The notes under the pieces are model-generated. The model searched no databases. It saw nothing but the letters and a program-made list of their open reading frames with translations, and was not told the origin of the DNA. From contig CAWFZA010000029.1 of the NCBI GenBank assembly GCA_963820095.1, positions 1-64,000 on the forward strand: a stretch of 64,000 bases of DNA, written 5' to 3'. Shown here piece by piece: positions 53,928-63,274 of this stretch (positions are counted from its first letter, which is position 1; every line of letters begins with the position of its first letter). The DNA comes from Roseiarcus sp963820095 (GTDB taxonomy: Bacteria > Pseudomonadota > Alphaproteobacteria > Rhizobiales > Beijerinckiaceae). Made by a program: the position numbers and the translations under genes.

Positions 53928-54211
53928 ATTTCCAATTCTCTCCATTCTCGCTCGACGCTCAGGGCGGTCAGCTCTTTGTCCGTGAGTTTGGCAAGTTCCT
54001 GGCCCGCTCTTGTGTAGATCGCCAGTTCCGATTTCGTCAGGTTGGCCTTTCTGTTCTTGGTGAAGATGTGCAGGAACACCGCGACTTTGCCCCGTCTGTA
54101 GAAGACAACGGCTCGCGCGCCCCTCGGAGCGCGCCTCTTCGGCCGCGGCGAAGCTGAAACAAGCCGGCGAAACGAAATGAGACCGAACCCCTTGAAAACA
54201 AACGATTTAAT
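53924..54211 (-). pseudogene. RelE/HigB-like toxin remnant
   Basis: The last ~60 residues match the RelE-like toxin class that pairs with such antitoxins: GARAVVFYRRGKVAVFLHIF, TKNRKANLTKSELAIYTRAG and QELAKLTDKELTAL. The N-terminal half of the fold is mostly missing; only SFVFKGFGLISFRR recalls the normal start, and no ATG/GTG/TTG opens the frame in a good position. About 30 residues seem deleted between the two parts. The toxin is probably dead while its antitoxin survives. Confidence 0.65.
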
Positions 54212-54485
54212 CTGTTTTACTGAATGATTTAAAGGACTTGCCTTCGCATTGCGAAACGCTTCATTTCGTTTGGCGAAATGGATCGTCTGAGGCCCATCCA
54301 GGCCTCGCTGAGCAGGCGCCCCTAGGAAGGCCCCGCGCAATCGGTCCCGCCGGCGGGCCTGAAGCGACCTCGTTGGAACGAAAGCAAAGCCCGCGAAGGG
54401 CTCAGGGGACAACGACTCGTTAATCGCGCCGTAAGCCATTGAAAATGCCTAAAACGGACTCGTAAACGGCGGCCCCATCTCCAGT

Positions 54486-55673
54486 TCAAGGAGCGGGTTG
54501 CGGGTCTGAGAGCCGCACCCCCGTCTCGGCCGAAACCTCGAACATCTCCGCTCGTCCCTCAAGCTCCGCAAACACAGCCGGATCGGCGCCGGTGAGGAAC
54601 ACCTGGCCGCCAAGTCGCGTGAGCGCGTCGTAGAGCGCGGCGCGGCGGCGCGGGTCGAAATGGGCCGCAACCTCGTCGAGGAGCGCCAGCGGCGCGATCC
54701 CCGACATCGCGGCGACCAGGCGCGCATGGGCGAGGGCAAGCCCGACGATGAGCGCTTTCTGCTCACCGGTCGAGGAATTGGCCGCAGGCGCCTGCTTCGG
54801 CCCGTGCCAGACCAGGAGATCGGAAAGGTGCGGGCCGATGAGGGTGCGGCCGGCAGCGGCGTCGCGGCCACGATTGTCGCGCAGGCTCGTGCGGTAGCGG
54901 TCTTCCGCCGCGAGCGCCGGGCCTGTGTCGGTCATGGCCTCGATCTCGCCTTGAAGCTTAAGCTTCGCCCAGGGAAAGGGCGATGAGTCGTCGCGCTCCG
55001 CGGCGATCAGCGCTTCGAGCCGGCGCACGCAGTCGAGCCGCGCCGCCGCGACCGCGACCCCGAGCTCGGCCGCCTCCCGCTCGATCGCGTCGAGCCATTG
55101 GGCGTTGCGCCCGCCCTCTTCCAGGAGCCGGTTGCGACCGCGCAGCGCGCGTTCGAATTGGGAGACCCGCGCGCCGTGACCCGGATCGATCGCCAGCACG
55201 AAGCGGTCGAGAAAGCGGCGCCGCTCGGCCGCCGGCCCGGCGAACAGCGAATCCATCGCCGGCGTCAGCCAGACAAGACGCACATGCTCGCAAAACGCGC
55301 GTGACGAGGCGACCGCGGCCCGGTCGATGCGGTGGCGGCGCTCGGCGACTTCGCCGTTCGCGCCCGGTTTCCAGCCGGAGCCCAGCTGATGGGCCTCGCC
55401 CTCCTCCTCGACCTCGATCGAAAGCGCGAAGCCGCCGGTCCCGCCAACCCGCGCGCATTCCGCCAGTTCAGCCCGGCGCAGGCCGCGTCCCGGCGAAAAT
55501 AGCGACAGCGCTTCAAGGAGATTGGTCTTGCCGGCGCCGTTCTCCCCGCATAGGACGACGAGGCTGCCTCGGATTGCGAGATCGAGCGCGGGGTAAGAGC
55601 GAAAATCGTTGAGCATGACGCGCCGCACGCGGGGCCGCCGTCGGGCTTGGGGGGCGCCGTCAAGACTGGTCAT
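54486..55673 (-). CDS. recF: DNA replication and repair protein RecF
   Basis: 395 residues. SMC-like ATPase: Walker A VVLCGENGAGKTNLLEALSL, LSPGRGLR-type segment FSPGRGLRRAELAE, signature NSSTGEQKALIVGLALAHAR and Walker B PLALLDEVAAHFDPRRRAAL. It acts with RecO and RecR at DNA gaps. The start may be ATG 55673 or ATG 55616 (MLNDFRSYPAL), the latter closer to short RecF forms. dnaN is not adjacent, unlike the classical dnaA-dnaN-recF order. Confidence 0.94.
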   Translation of the reverse strand: MTSLDGAPQARRRPRVRRVMLNDFRSYPALDLAIRGSLVVLCGENGAGKTNLLEALSLFSPGRGLRRAELAECARVGGTGGFALSIEVEEEGEAHQLGSGWKPGANGEVAERRHRIDRAAVASSRAFCEHVRLVWLTPAMDSLFAGPAAERRRFLDRFVLAIDPGHGARVSQFERALRGRNRLLEEGGRNAQWLDAIEREAAELGVAVAAARLDCVRRLEALIAAERDDSSPFPWAKLKLQGEIEAMTDTGPALAAEDRYRTSLRDNRGRDAAAGRTLIGPHLSDLLVWHGPKQAPAANSSTGEQKALIVGLALAHARLVAAMSGIAPLALLDEVAAHFDPRRRAALYDALTRLGGQVFLTGADPAVFAELEGRAEMFEVSAETGVRLSDPQPAP

Positions 55674-55717
55674 CAGCCAGGCCGTGTGCCACGTCCGGCG
55701 GGCTTACGAAAGAGCGA

Positions 55718-56753
55718 ATGACAGGAGCCTTTTCGATGAAGTCCCTCGATGTCCTGATGCCCGCCCAAGGCATGGCGCTGATCGAAGATCAGATCAGCGC
55801 GCGGCTGCCGCTGCACCGCCTGTGGCTCGAGCCGAACCCTGAGCCGTGGCTTGCCGAATGGGCGCCGCGAATTCGCGCGATCGCGATGACAGGGGGGCAC
55901 GCGCCGCTCGACGAGGCCTATATGCGCAAATTCCCAAAGCTCGAGATCATCGCCAGCTTTCGGCGTCGGCTACGACAATATCGACGCCAAAGCGGCGGCG
56001 CGGCTTGGAATTGCCGTCACCAACACGCCCGGCGTGCTCGACGACGAAGTCGCCGACACGACGCTCGGCCTCATGATCATGACCGTGCGCCAACTGCCGC
56101 AGGCGGAGCGATATTTGCGCGCCGGACAATGGTCGGCGAAGGGCAATTTTCCGCTCAGCCCTTCGCTGAGGGGCCGCACCGTGGGCATTCTGGGGCTCGG
56201 CCGCATCGGCAAGGCGATCGCGACCCGCGTCAGCGCATTCGGGGTCCCCGTTGTCTATCACGGCCGTCACGCCCAAGCCGACGTCGCTTATCGCTTTTAT
56301 TCCTCGCTCATCGATATGGCGAAGGCGTCAGACGTGCTGATCGTGGTCGCCCCGGGCGGTCCGGCGACGCGCCACATCATCAATGCCGAAGTGCTGGAGG
56401 CGCTCGGTCCCGACGGCGTCCTGATCAATGTCTCGCGGGGCTCGTTGGTCGACGAGAAGGCGCTGATCGAGGCGCTGCGGAACAAGACAATCTTGGCGGC
56501 GGGTCTCGACGTTTTCGAGCACGAACCCAAGGTCCCGCCGGAGCTCGTCGCGCTCGATAACGCGGTGCTCCTGCCCCATGTCGGCTCCGCGTCGGTGAGG
56601 ACGCGCAGGGCCATGGCCGAATGCGTCGTCTCGAACGTGTTCGCCTGGGCCGAGGGCAAACCGCCGGTCACTCCGGTGCCCGAGACGCCGTGGCGGGGCG
56701 AGTGGGCGAAGGGCGGGCAGGGCTCGGCCAAACTGTCCAGCCAGGAGCGCTAG
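55718..56753 (+). CDS. D-isomer specific 2-hydroxyacid dehydrogenase, frameshifted
   Basis: About 345 codons. The catalytic-domain start MKSLDVLMPAQGMALIEDQI gives way at ~55960 to FGVGYDNIDAKAAARLGIAV in the next frame; AGCTTTCGGCG should read AGCTTCGGCG, so one extra T explains it. NAD motif GRTVGILGLGRIGKAIATRV, then VLINVSRGSLVDEKALIEAL (Arg), AAGLDVFEHEPKVPPELVAL (Glu) and LLPHVGSASVRTRRAMAECV (His) make a full active set. Probably reduces glyoxylate or hydroxypyruvate-type acids. ATG 55718 or 55736. Confidence 0.88.
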
Positions 56754-57643
56754 GCCGTATAGTTGGCGCTGTCTCCGCCGGTCACGTCATAGGTCGCGCC
56801 GCTCACCATGGAGGCCTCGTCGGATGCGAGGAATACGACTGCGGGCGCAATCGCCTCGGGCTCGATCCATGGGATCCCGAGCGGCGACTTTGCGCTGAGC
56901 CTCCTCTTCGCTTCGGCCTCCAGAACAGCGGTCGGCTGGGCGGAATCGAAATCGTCGATGGCCTGCGCGTAGCGCTGCCGGTGGCGAGTGAGAGGCGTGT
57001 CGATGAGGCCGGGGATGACGGCGTTGACGGTGATCTTGTGGACGCCGAGCTCGAGCGCCGCTGATTTCATCAGCCCGATGATGCCCCACTTGGAGGCGGA
57101 ATAGGCGGCGCCGAATTTGGTCCCGTGCCGGCCCTGCGTGGATGAAGTGACGATGATCCGTCCGCCGCCGTTCTTGACCAGATGCGGCGCAACCGCGCGG
57201 ATGGCGTTGCAGGTTCCGGTCAGGTTGACATCGATCGTGTCCTGCCAGTCCGCGTCTTGCCAGTCGAGGATCGGTTTGAACGCCTGGATGCCGGCGTTGG
57301 CGAACAGGATGTCGAGCCGGCCAAAAGCTGCCAGCGCCTCATCGGCGGCGGCGCGCAAAGCGGGAAGATCGCGCTGGTCGGCGCGCGCTTCAAGCCAGCG
57401 GGCGCCGGCGGCTTCGACCATGCGTCCCGTCTCCGCCAAATCCTCGGGGGTGGCGGGCGCGACCTCAAGCGTCGAACTGACCGGTCCGGCAATGTCGACG
57501 CCCATCACGTCGGCGCCCTCGCGAGCGAAGGCGACCGCCGTCGCGCGCCCGATGCCCCGGGCGGCGCCAGTCACGATGGCGGCCTTGCCGCTGAGACGGC
57601 CTCGGCCCTGGGTTCCCTGCGGCTCTTGACTGTTTGCGGCCAT
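56750..57643 (-). CDS. SDR-family oxidoreductase (mycofactocin/3-oxoacyl type)
   Basis: 297 residues from ATG 57643. NAD motif AAIVTGAARGIGRATAVAFA, NAG motif LFANAGIQAF, active Ser in RIIVTSSTQGRHG and Tyr-x3-Lys in AAYSASKWGIIGL. The long loop after residue 40 and the end VVFLASDEASMVSGATYDVT fit the mycofactocin-coupled carveol-dehydrogenase-like group; with no mycofactocin genes here I keep the name general. Stop overlaps the end of the hydroxyacid dehydrogenase by four bases, converging. Confidence 0.87.
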   Translation of the reverse strand: MAANSQEPQGTQGRGRLSGKAAIVTGAARGIGRATAVAFAREGADVMGVDIAGPVSSTLEVAPATPEDLAETGRMVEAAGARWLEARADQRDLPALRAAADEALAAFGRLDILFANAGIQAFKPILDWQDADWQDTIDVNLTGTCNAIRAVAPHLVKNGGGRIIVTSSTQGRHGTKFGAAYSASKWGIIGLMKSAALELGVHKITVNAVIPGLIDTPLTRHRQRYAQAIDDFDSAQPTAVLEAEAKRRLSAKSPLGIPWIEPEAIAPAVVFLASDEASMVSGATYDVTGGDSANYTA

Positions 57644-57776
57644 GATCCTCTCCTCGTCGTCCAGACGGCTCACATTGGCGCCGTCAGCCAATCGATGTAC
57701 GAAAGGGCCGTCAAGCAGGGCCGGGTTTCTTCGTTACGGCTGGCCCGCGGGGATGTTTTTCGAGGGGGAGGTCACT

Positions 57777-58250
57777 ATGCCGCAAGATGGCTTAACGCGC
57801 CGCGCCGCGCTGATTGGTTTTGGCGCCTTCGCGTCGGCAGGCTTGAGCGCTTGCAACACAACGCCCATGGGAGGAGTCCAGCCTGTCGCCTCTGGCGGCG
57901 GCGCGATCGACGTCGATACGTCGCCCTTGATCGCCTATGTCGGCAATCCGACCGCGGGCTGGGTGCAGCAGTCCTTGCCGGGCGCGCTGGCCCGGGTTCT
58001 CGGGCCGGGGGTGGCCGGCGGCCTGCACGTGCGTGTCGACACGCTTTATCTAGGCAACGGCGGACCGGGCGATCCCGACTTGATGAGGGGCGTCGCGATG
58101 GTGGGCGGCAGGACGATCAACGTGCGGGCGAATTCGACCTATTTTCCCAGCCCGACCGATCAGGCGCTGCCGGAACAGGCGCTGCAGGGACGCGTGCAAG
58201 CGCTGTCGGTCGCCTTCGCCTATCGATTGAAACACAAAATCCGGGCTTGA
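57777..58250 (+). CDS. Hypothetical lipoprotein with Tat-like signal
   Basis: 157 residues from ATG 57777. LTRRAALIGFGAFASAGLSAC combines a twin arginine and a lipobox ending LSAC, so the protein may be Tat-exported and lipidated. The mature part has SPLIAYVGNPTAGWVQQSLP and PDLMRGVAMVGGRTINVRAN. No family recognised. ATG 57753 would add eight residues in front. Intact, alone between two minus-strand genes. Confidence 0.6.
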   Translation: MPQDGLTRRAALIGFGAFASAGLSACNTTPMGGVQPVASGGGAIDVDTSPLIAYVGNPTAGWVQQSLPGALARVLGPGVAGGLHVRVDTLYLGNGGPGDPDLMRGVAMVGGRTINVRANSTYFPSPTDQALPEQALQGRVQALSVAFAYRLKHKIRA

Positions 58251-58277
58251 ACTCGCCGGCCTGCTAGCCGGTGCGCT

Positions 58278-58656
58278 CTACCGTTCGCGCTTGCGCGTTG
58301 CGGCGCCTTTGGCCGCAGCCGACTTGAGTTCTCCGCGCTTGCGTTTGGTCTCGACCGCCTTGGCCGCGGCCTCTTTGCGATGCGTTTGCGGATGAACGCC
58401 GAGTTCGCGCCACGACGTCTCCGAAAGCTCGACGCCATAGTATTCGGCCGCCTTCTTGATGTTGGCGAAGGCCAATTCCCGATCCTCATCGGAAACATCC
58501 GTGACCTGATCGAACCGCGCGATGGCGTTGCGAACGTGGTTCGCGTCGGTCAGCGGCTCTTTGCGTTGTTTCGGAAAGGCGAAGACGGTGTCGGGGAGGT
58601 CGGCTCTTGGCGGTCAGCTGCCCATGCTTCTCATGAGGCTTCCAGGTCGCATGCAT
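58278..58656 (-). CDS. DUF6582-like small basic protein, frameshifted
   Basis: From ATG 58656: HATWKPHEKHGQLTAK, then one extra base near 58605 and DLPDTVFAFPKQRKEPLTDA, NHVRNAIARFDQVTDVSDED, RELAFANIKKAAEYYGVELS and a Lys/Arg-rich end. The central pattern, LPDxxFAFPxxRKEPLTDAxHVRNAIARFxQV, is the DUF6582 motif. Function unknown; the basic tail suggests nucleic-acid contact. It lies just downstream of the MFS gene on the same strand. Confidence 0.72.
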
Positions 58657-58769
58657 CGGGGATTCCTTCATTTTGTCTCGCGCGGCGACCACACCGCCGA
58701 GCGCTTCCGCTGAAACGCGCAAGGGCTGGTTTTGTGGCGCAAAACTCCCGCATCGCGCAGAGTGGAGAT

Positions 58770-60065
58770 TCAGCCGCCAGCCGCGCCGGGCGCGAAATAT
58801 TGGACGCCGCGGGCGGGCCGGCGATAAAGCGCAAGCGTCGCGATCAGACCGCACAAGGCGGCGAAACTCATCCAATAGCCGGGCGCGGCCTTGTCGCCGG
58901 TGTGGGCGATCAACCATGTCGATATCAGGAGCGACGAGCCGCCGAGCGTGGTCGCCAGGCTATAGGCGAGCGAAAACCCCGAAATGCGCACCGAAGCCGG
59001 GATAACCTCGGTCAGCGCCACGACCATCGCGCCATTGTAGCAGGCGTAGACGAAGGAGAGCCACAGTTCGACCATGAGCATCCGGTCGAAGGTCGGCGCC
59101 TTGACCAGCCAGGAGAGCGCCGGATAGGCGGTCAGAAGGCCGAGGATGGCGAAAGCGAGAAGGATCGGCTTGCGCCCGATGCGGTCTGACACCGCCCCCG
59201 AGATCGGCAGCCAGACGAAATTCGACGCCGCGACCGCAATCGTCACAAGCAGCGCGTCGGACTCGGTGAGGTTGAGCACGCGCCTGCCGAAGGTCGGGGT
59301 GTAGACGGTGATGAGATAGAACGACACCGTCGTCATCATCACCATGGCCACGCCGCCGAGCACGAGAGGCCAGTTGGCGCCAAGCGTGGCAAAGATTTGC
59401 GCCGTGCTCGGATGGACCTTTCGCGCCGCGAATTCGGGCGTCTCCTCAAGCTTCCGGCGGACCACATACAGGAACGGCACTATGGCGCAGCCGATGAAGA
59501 ACGGAATGCGCCAGCCCCAGGCGGAGGCTGCGCCTGGCGTCATCAGATTGGCGATCCCGTAACCGAGCAGAGCGGCGAATACGACCGCGACCTGCTGGCT
59601 CGCCGATTGCCAGGAGACGTAGAAGCCCTTATGGCCCGGCGTCGCCATTTCCGCGAGATAGACCGAGACGCCGCCGAGTTCGACACCGGCCGAGAATCCT
59701 TGCAGGAGCCGCCCCAGCACCACGAGCATCGGCGCGAGCACGCCGATGGTCGCGTAGCCCGGAACGAAGGCGATGAGGATCGTGCCGCAGGCCATGATCG
59801 AGAGCGTGACGATCAGACCCTTCCGGCGCCCAATGCGGTCGACATAGGGCCCGAGCGCAAGCGCCCCGATCGGGCGCATCGCGAAGCCGGCCGCGAAACT
59901 CAAGAAAGTCGCCATCAGCGAGGCGTAGGGGTCGTCGCTCGGGAAGAAGGTTTGCGCAATCTGCCGGGCGTAGATGCCGAACAGAAAGAAGTCATACATC
60001 TCGAGGAAATTGCCACTGGTGACGCGCAGAACGGTCTTGATCTTGTCGAAGCCCGTCTGGCTCAT
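58770..60065 (-). CDS. MFS metabolite:proton symporter (citrate/dicarboxylate type)
   Basis: 431 residues from ATG 60065, twelve membrane helices. Family blocks: GNFLEMYDFFLFGIYARQIA, GPYVDRIGRRKGLIVTLSIM (the MFS motif A), LQGFSAGVELGGVSVYLAEM and PISGAVSDRIGRKPILLAFA (second motif A). These are the features of the metabolite:H+ symporter family that holds CitA/TcuC, ProP and KgtP; citrate or tricarballylate is the best guess. A start at 60131 adds an unlikely 22-residue extension. Intact. Confidence 0.9.
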   Translation of the reverse strand: MSQTGFDKIKTVLRVTSGNFLEMYDFFLFGIYARQIAQTFFPSDDPYASLMATFLSFAAGFAMRPIGALALGPYVDRIGRRKGLIVTLSIMACGTILIAFVPGYATIGVLAPMLVVLGRLLQGFSAGVELGGVSVYLAEMATPGHKGFYVSWQSASQQVAVVFAALLGYGIANLMTPGAASAWGWRIPFFIGCAIVPFLYVVRRKLEETPEFAARKVHPSTAQIFATLGANWPLVLGGVAMVMMTTVSFYLITVYTPTFGRRVLNLTESDALLVTIAVAASNFVWLPISGAVSDRIGRKPILLAFAILGLLTAYPALSWLVKAPTFDRMLMVELWLSFVYACYNGAMVVALTEVIPASVRISGFSLAYSLATTLGGSSLLISTWLIAHTGDKAAPGYWMSFAALCGLIATLALYRRPARGVQYFAPGAAGG

Positions 60066-60207
60066 GGCGTCTCCCTTCCCGCAAGCGCTTATCGGCTGGC
60101 AGGAAACTACGCCCGCCGCGCGCCGCCGCACAATGGCTCACGCGAATGCGTTGCGCCTCCTGTAGCGCCCTTTTATGGTCACACGCTCAGTGAGACGAGA
60201 TGTCCGC

Positions 60208-60550
60208 ATGGCCGACGGCGCCGATTTCCGCCGCATCGCGCTCTCTCTCGAGGGAGCCGGTGAATATCCGCATTTCGATCGCCGCGCCTTCAAGGCGCGC
60301 GTCACCTTCGCCACGCTTGCGCCGGACGAACTCAGCGCCAACATCAAATTCGCGCCTGACGAGCAGGCGCTCAAATGCGTGGTCGCGCCTGACGCGTTCT
60401 CAGCCCTCGACAACGCGTGGGGCCGCCGAGGGTGGACTCGCGCGAACTCTTGCGGCGCTCAGCGAAATCGAGCTCAGGGCGGCGCTGGAAATGGCTTGGC
60501 GCCACGCGGCGCCGAAGGTGAAAGCGCGCAAGCGGCGCGACGCCGGATGA
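60208..60550 (+). CDS. MmcQ/YjbR-family protein, frameshifted
   Basis: About 114 codons. FRRIALSLEGAGEYPHFDRR, VTFATLAPDELSANIKFAPD, DAFSALDNAWGRRGWT, then a one-base change near 60455 and ALSEIELRAALEMAWRHAAP KVKARKRRDAG read in sequence as in the family. MmcQ/YjbR proteins have a double-wing CyaY-like fold; their binding partner is uncertain. ATG 60208 is the likely start. Divergent from the MFS gene. Confidence 0.82.
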
Positions 60551-60566
60551 CCTAATCGCGCCCCGA

Positions 60567-60720
60567 GCCCTCATCCGGCTGGCCATAGCCCGTCCGGAAG
60601 GACGGGCGTTCTTTCGGACGCCCTATGCGCCAGCCATCTTCTCCCGGGGGAGAAGGGGTTTCTGCTCCTCCACTCTCCTTTGGGGAAGGGCGTGCCGAAG
60701 GCGACGGATGAGGGCTGGCC
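60567..60720. repeat. Dispersed palindromic repeat with terminal inverted ends
   Basis: Ends CCCTCATCCG (60568-60577) and CGGATGAGGG (60705-60714) are inverse copies. Inside is a perfect 8-bp hairpin GCCCGTCC-GGAA-GGACGGGC (60588-60607) and TTCTCCCGGGGGAGAA. The pattern is well known between genes in Bradyrhizobium and Methylocystis-like genomes. It lies between two convergent genes and could serve them both as a terminator. Confidence 0.75.
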
Positions 60721-60742
60721 AGATCGCCCCGACGTCTAAGTG

Positions 60743-61579
60743 CTAGCTCGCAAGCTTCTCGCTCTCGATCCAAAGCCGCCTTGCCGCCGCATCGTCGCGC
60801 CCGGCCGCAGACGGCTCATTGACCTTGCGCTTGACGAAATATTCCCCTGTCGTCTTTTCAACCTCGGGCGAGGAGGCGAGGTAAATGATCGTGTCGGCGC
60901 CCTGTTCCGGGCGCGATGAAGAACGGTCTCAGGACCGGGAACAAACGGCCGAACCCAGCCGCCGCTCGATTCGCCGAACCGGGTCGCGACGACGCCAGGA
61001 TGGAGGCAATTGGCCGTTACGCCCGTGCCGGCCAAGCGACGGGCGAGCTCGCGGGTGAACAGGATATTGGCGAGCTTCGAGCGGCCGTAGACCCTAAAGC
61101 CGTCGTAGCCCCTGGCGCTCTGCAAGTCGCTGAAATCGAGGCTCGCACCCTGGTGGGCGGCCCGACGAGGTGGAGACGATTCGCGCCGGCGCCGAAGCGA
61201 CGAGCTTGTCGCGCAGCGCCTCGGTCAGCACGAAATAGGCCATGTGGTTGAGGGCGAAGGTGAGTTCCAGGCCCTCGGGCGTTAGCCGCCGATCGGAAAA
61301 GATGGCGCCGGCGTTGTTGATCAGCACGTCGATGCGCGGCTCATTTGCCGCGATCGTCTCTCCGACCTTCCGCGTTTCCGCCATGCTCGAGAGATCCGCC
61401 AGGTGCACGCGATGGCCGAGTCCGGGCGCCTTCGCCTCGAGTTTGCGCATCGTCGCTTGCGCGCGAGCTTCGTCGCGCGCGACGAGGACGACGCGAGCGC
61501 CGAGCCCCGCGAGCGCGAGCACCGCGGCTTCGCCGATGCCCGAGGTCGCGCCGGTGGCGACGATGGTCTTGCCCTGCAT
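60743..61579 (-). CDS. SDR oxidoreductase (retinol dehydrogenase-like), frameshifted
   Basis: About 279 codons. NAD motif TIVATGATSGIGEAAVLALA, RIDVLINNAGAIF, LELTFALNHMAYFVLTEALR, active Ser RIVSTSS, then after a change near 61160 YGRSKLANILFTRELARRLA (Tyr and Lys) and VTANCLHPGVVATRFGESSG. Two changes near 60945 and 60915 lead to IIYLASSPEVEKTTGEYFVK and the stop at 60743. Substrate unknown. The run of shifts again falls in G/C-rich words. Intact function is likely if these are errors. Confidence 0.82.
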
Positions 61580-61740
61580 CGAATTGATCCCTCGGCTTCG
61601 GCCTCAAGGCTCTGCGACTTAAGCTCGCTCGCCCGTCGCCAAAAGAGGACGCCCGATCAAATGCCGGCGACCAGGGCGCGAGCACCCCGGGTTTCGCGGG
61701 CGATCCGCCAGCGTTACGATCGTCGCGAGAGGACCAATCA

Positions 61741-63025
61741 ATGGCCGTAGACCAGCAAGGACTTGACGCTTTCCGGCTCATCGCAATCCGCCGCGGCGTT
61801 CGATCGCGCGATGGCCGACTATTACGGGCTGACTGGCGATCCGGTCGGCGCGCTCAAGTCGGCCCTCGCGCGCGATCCAGATTTCGCGCTGGGCGCCGTC
61901 GCGATCGCGGCGCTCACGATGATTGGCGGCTTTCGCGGCGACCATCCCGAGGTCGTCAGCGCGCTGCGCGGAGCGGAAGCGGCGATGGGGGGCGCGTCCG
62001 AACGGGAGCGGCGCCATCTCGCCGCGGCCGGGGCGTGGGCGCGAGGCGAAACCTCGCAGGCGATTCTGGGCTGGGAGACGATCCTCAACGATTATCCCAC
62101 CGACGCGCTCGCCCTGCGCCTGGCGCAGGACGCTTACTTCTTCCTTGGGCGGTCGGCCGCCATTCGCGACTGCGCGGAGCGGGTGCTGCCGGCCTGGGAT
62201 CGCAACAATCCGCTTACGAGCTTTGTCCACGGGCTTTACGCCTTCGGGCTTGAGGAAACCGGCGACCTCAGGCGCGCCGAGCATTTTGGCCGTGAAGCGC
62301 TCGCTCGCAATCCGCGCGACGCCTGGGCGACGCACGCGCTGGCCCATGTGATGGAGACCGCGAACCGGCACGAGGAGGGTGTGGCTTTTCTCAAATCGAC
62401 GCGGGCGGATTGGAAGCACGCGCATTTTATGGCCCACCACAACGGTTGGCATCTGGCCCTGTTTCTGATCGAGCAAGGCCGATTCGACGAGGTTCTCGCC
62501 GACTATGATCGCTTCACAGCGCCTAAGCTCGCTGACGACGCGTCGCTCGACCGCGTCGACGCCGCCTCGCTTCTTTGGCGGCTCGAACTTGCGGGCGTTG
62601 GCGTTGGCGACCGCTGGTCGCCCGTTGCCGACATCTGGATGGCGCATGTCCATGACCATCTGCTCGCCTTCAACGATCTGCATTGCGCCTTCGCCGCGGC
62701 CCGCTCACCTGACCCGGACGACGCGCCGCGCCTCATCCGATCCCTCGACGACTATGAGCGCATCGGGTCAGGCGACAACCGGCAAGTGACGGTCGAGGTC
62801 GGAAGGCGGTTAATTGACGGCGCGCTCGCCTTCGCCAGCGGCGACTACGCGCGCGCGGTCCTGGCGATCCTGCCGGTCCGGGGACAAGCAATCCGAATTG
62901 GCGGCAGCCACGCGCAGCGCGACATCATTAACCTGACGCTGATCGCGGCGGCGGAGCGGTCTCATCAGCGGAGCCTCGCGCGGGCGCTCCTGGCCGAGCG
63001 CGACCGCTTTAGGCGGACGCGATGA
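61741..63025 (+). CDS. TPR-repeat protein (TTC38-like)
   Basis: About 428 codons. One base change near 61760 joins ATG 61741 (MAVDQQG) with TLSGSSQSAAAFDRAMADYY; otherwise the single frame from 61763 runs cleanly to 63025. The body is a chain of helix pairs, for example LRLAQDAYFFLGRSAAIRDC, FVHGLYAFGLEETGDLRRAE, HALAHVMETANRHEEGVAFL and the histidine-rich HFMAHHNGWHLALFLIEQGR. This is the pattern of TTC38-type proteins, cytosolic and of unknown role, related by fold to TPR scaffolds. Intact in the main. Confidence 0.85.
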
Positions 63026-63274
63026 CTGGGGCGCGGCATCGTCGGACGCTCGGCCACGTTCGGCAGAGGCTGCGCTGCGCGCAAAGAACGTGAGTTCGGT
63101 CAACAGGTTATCCCTTTCCCAATAACCGCGTTGCAGCCATGCAACACAAAGATAAAATGGAATATAAGCAGAACTGCCGGCCGACTAGCCTCTCGCCGCG
63201 GACTGCGTTAAGGAAGCCTCAACGCGTACGCTCTATTTTGATTCAGTTGGCTAAGCGTGGGCGTAGGGCTAGGG

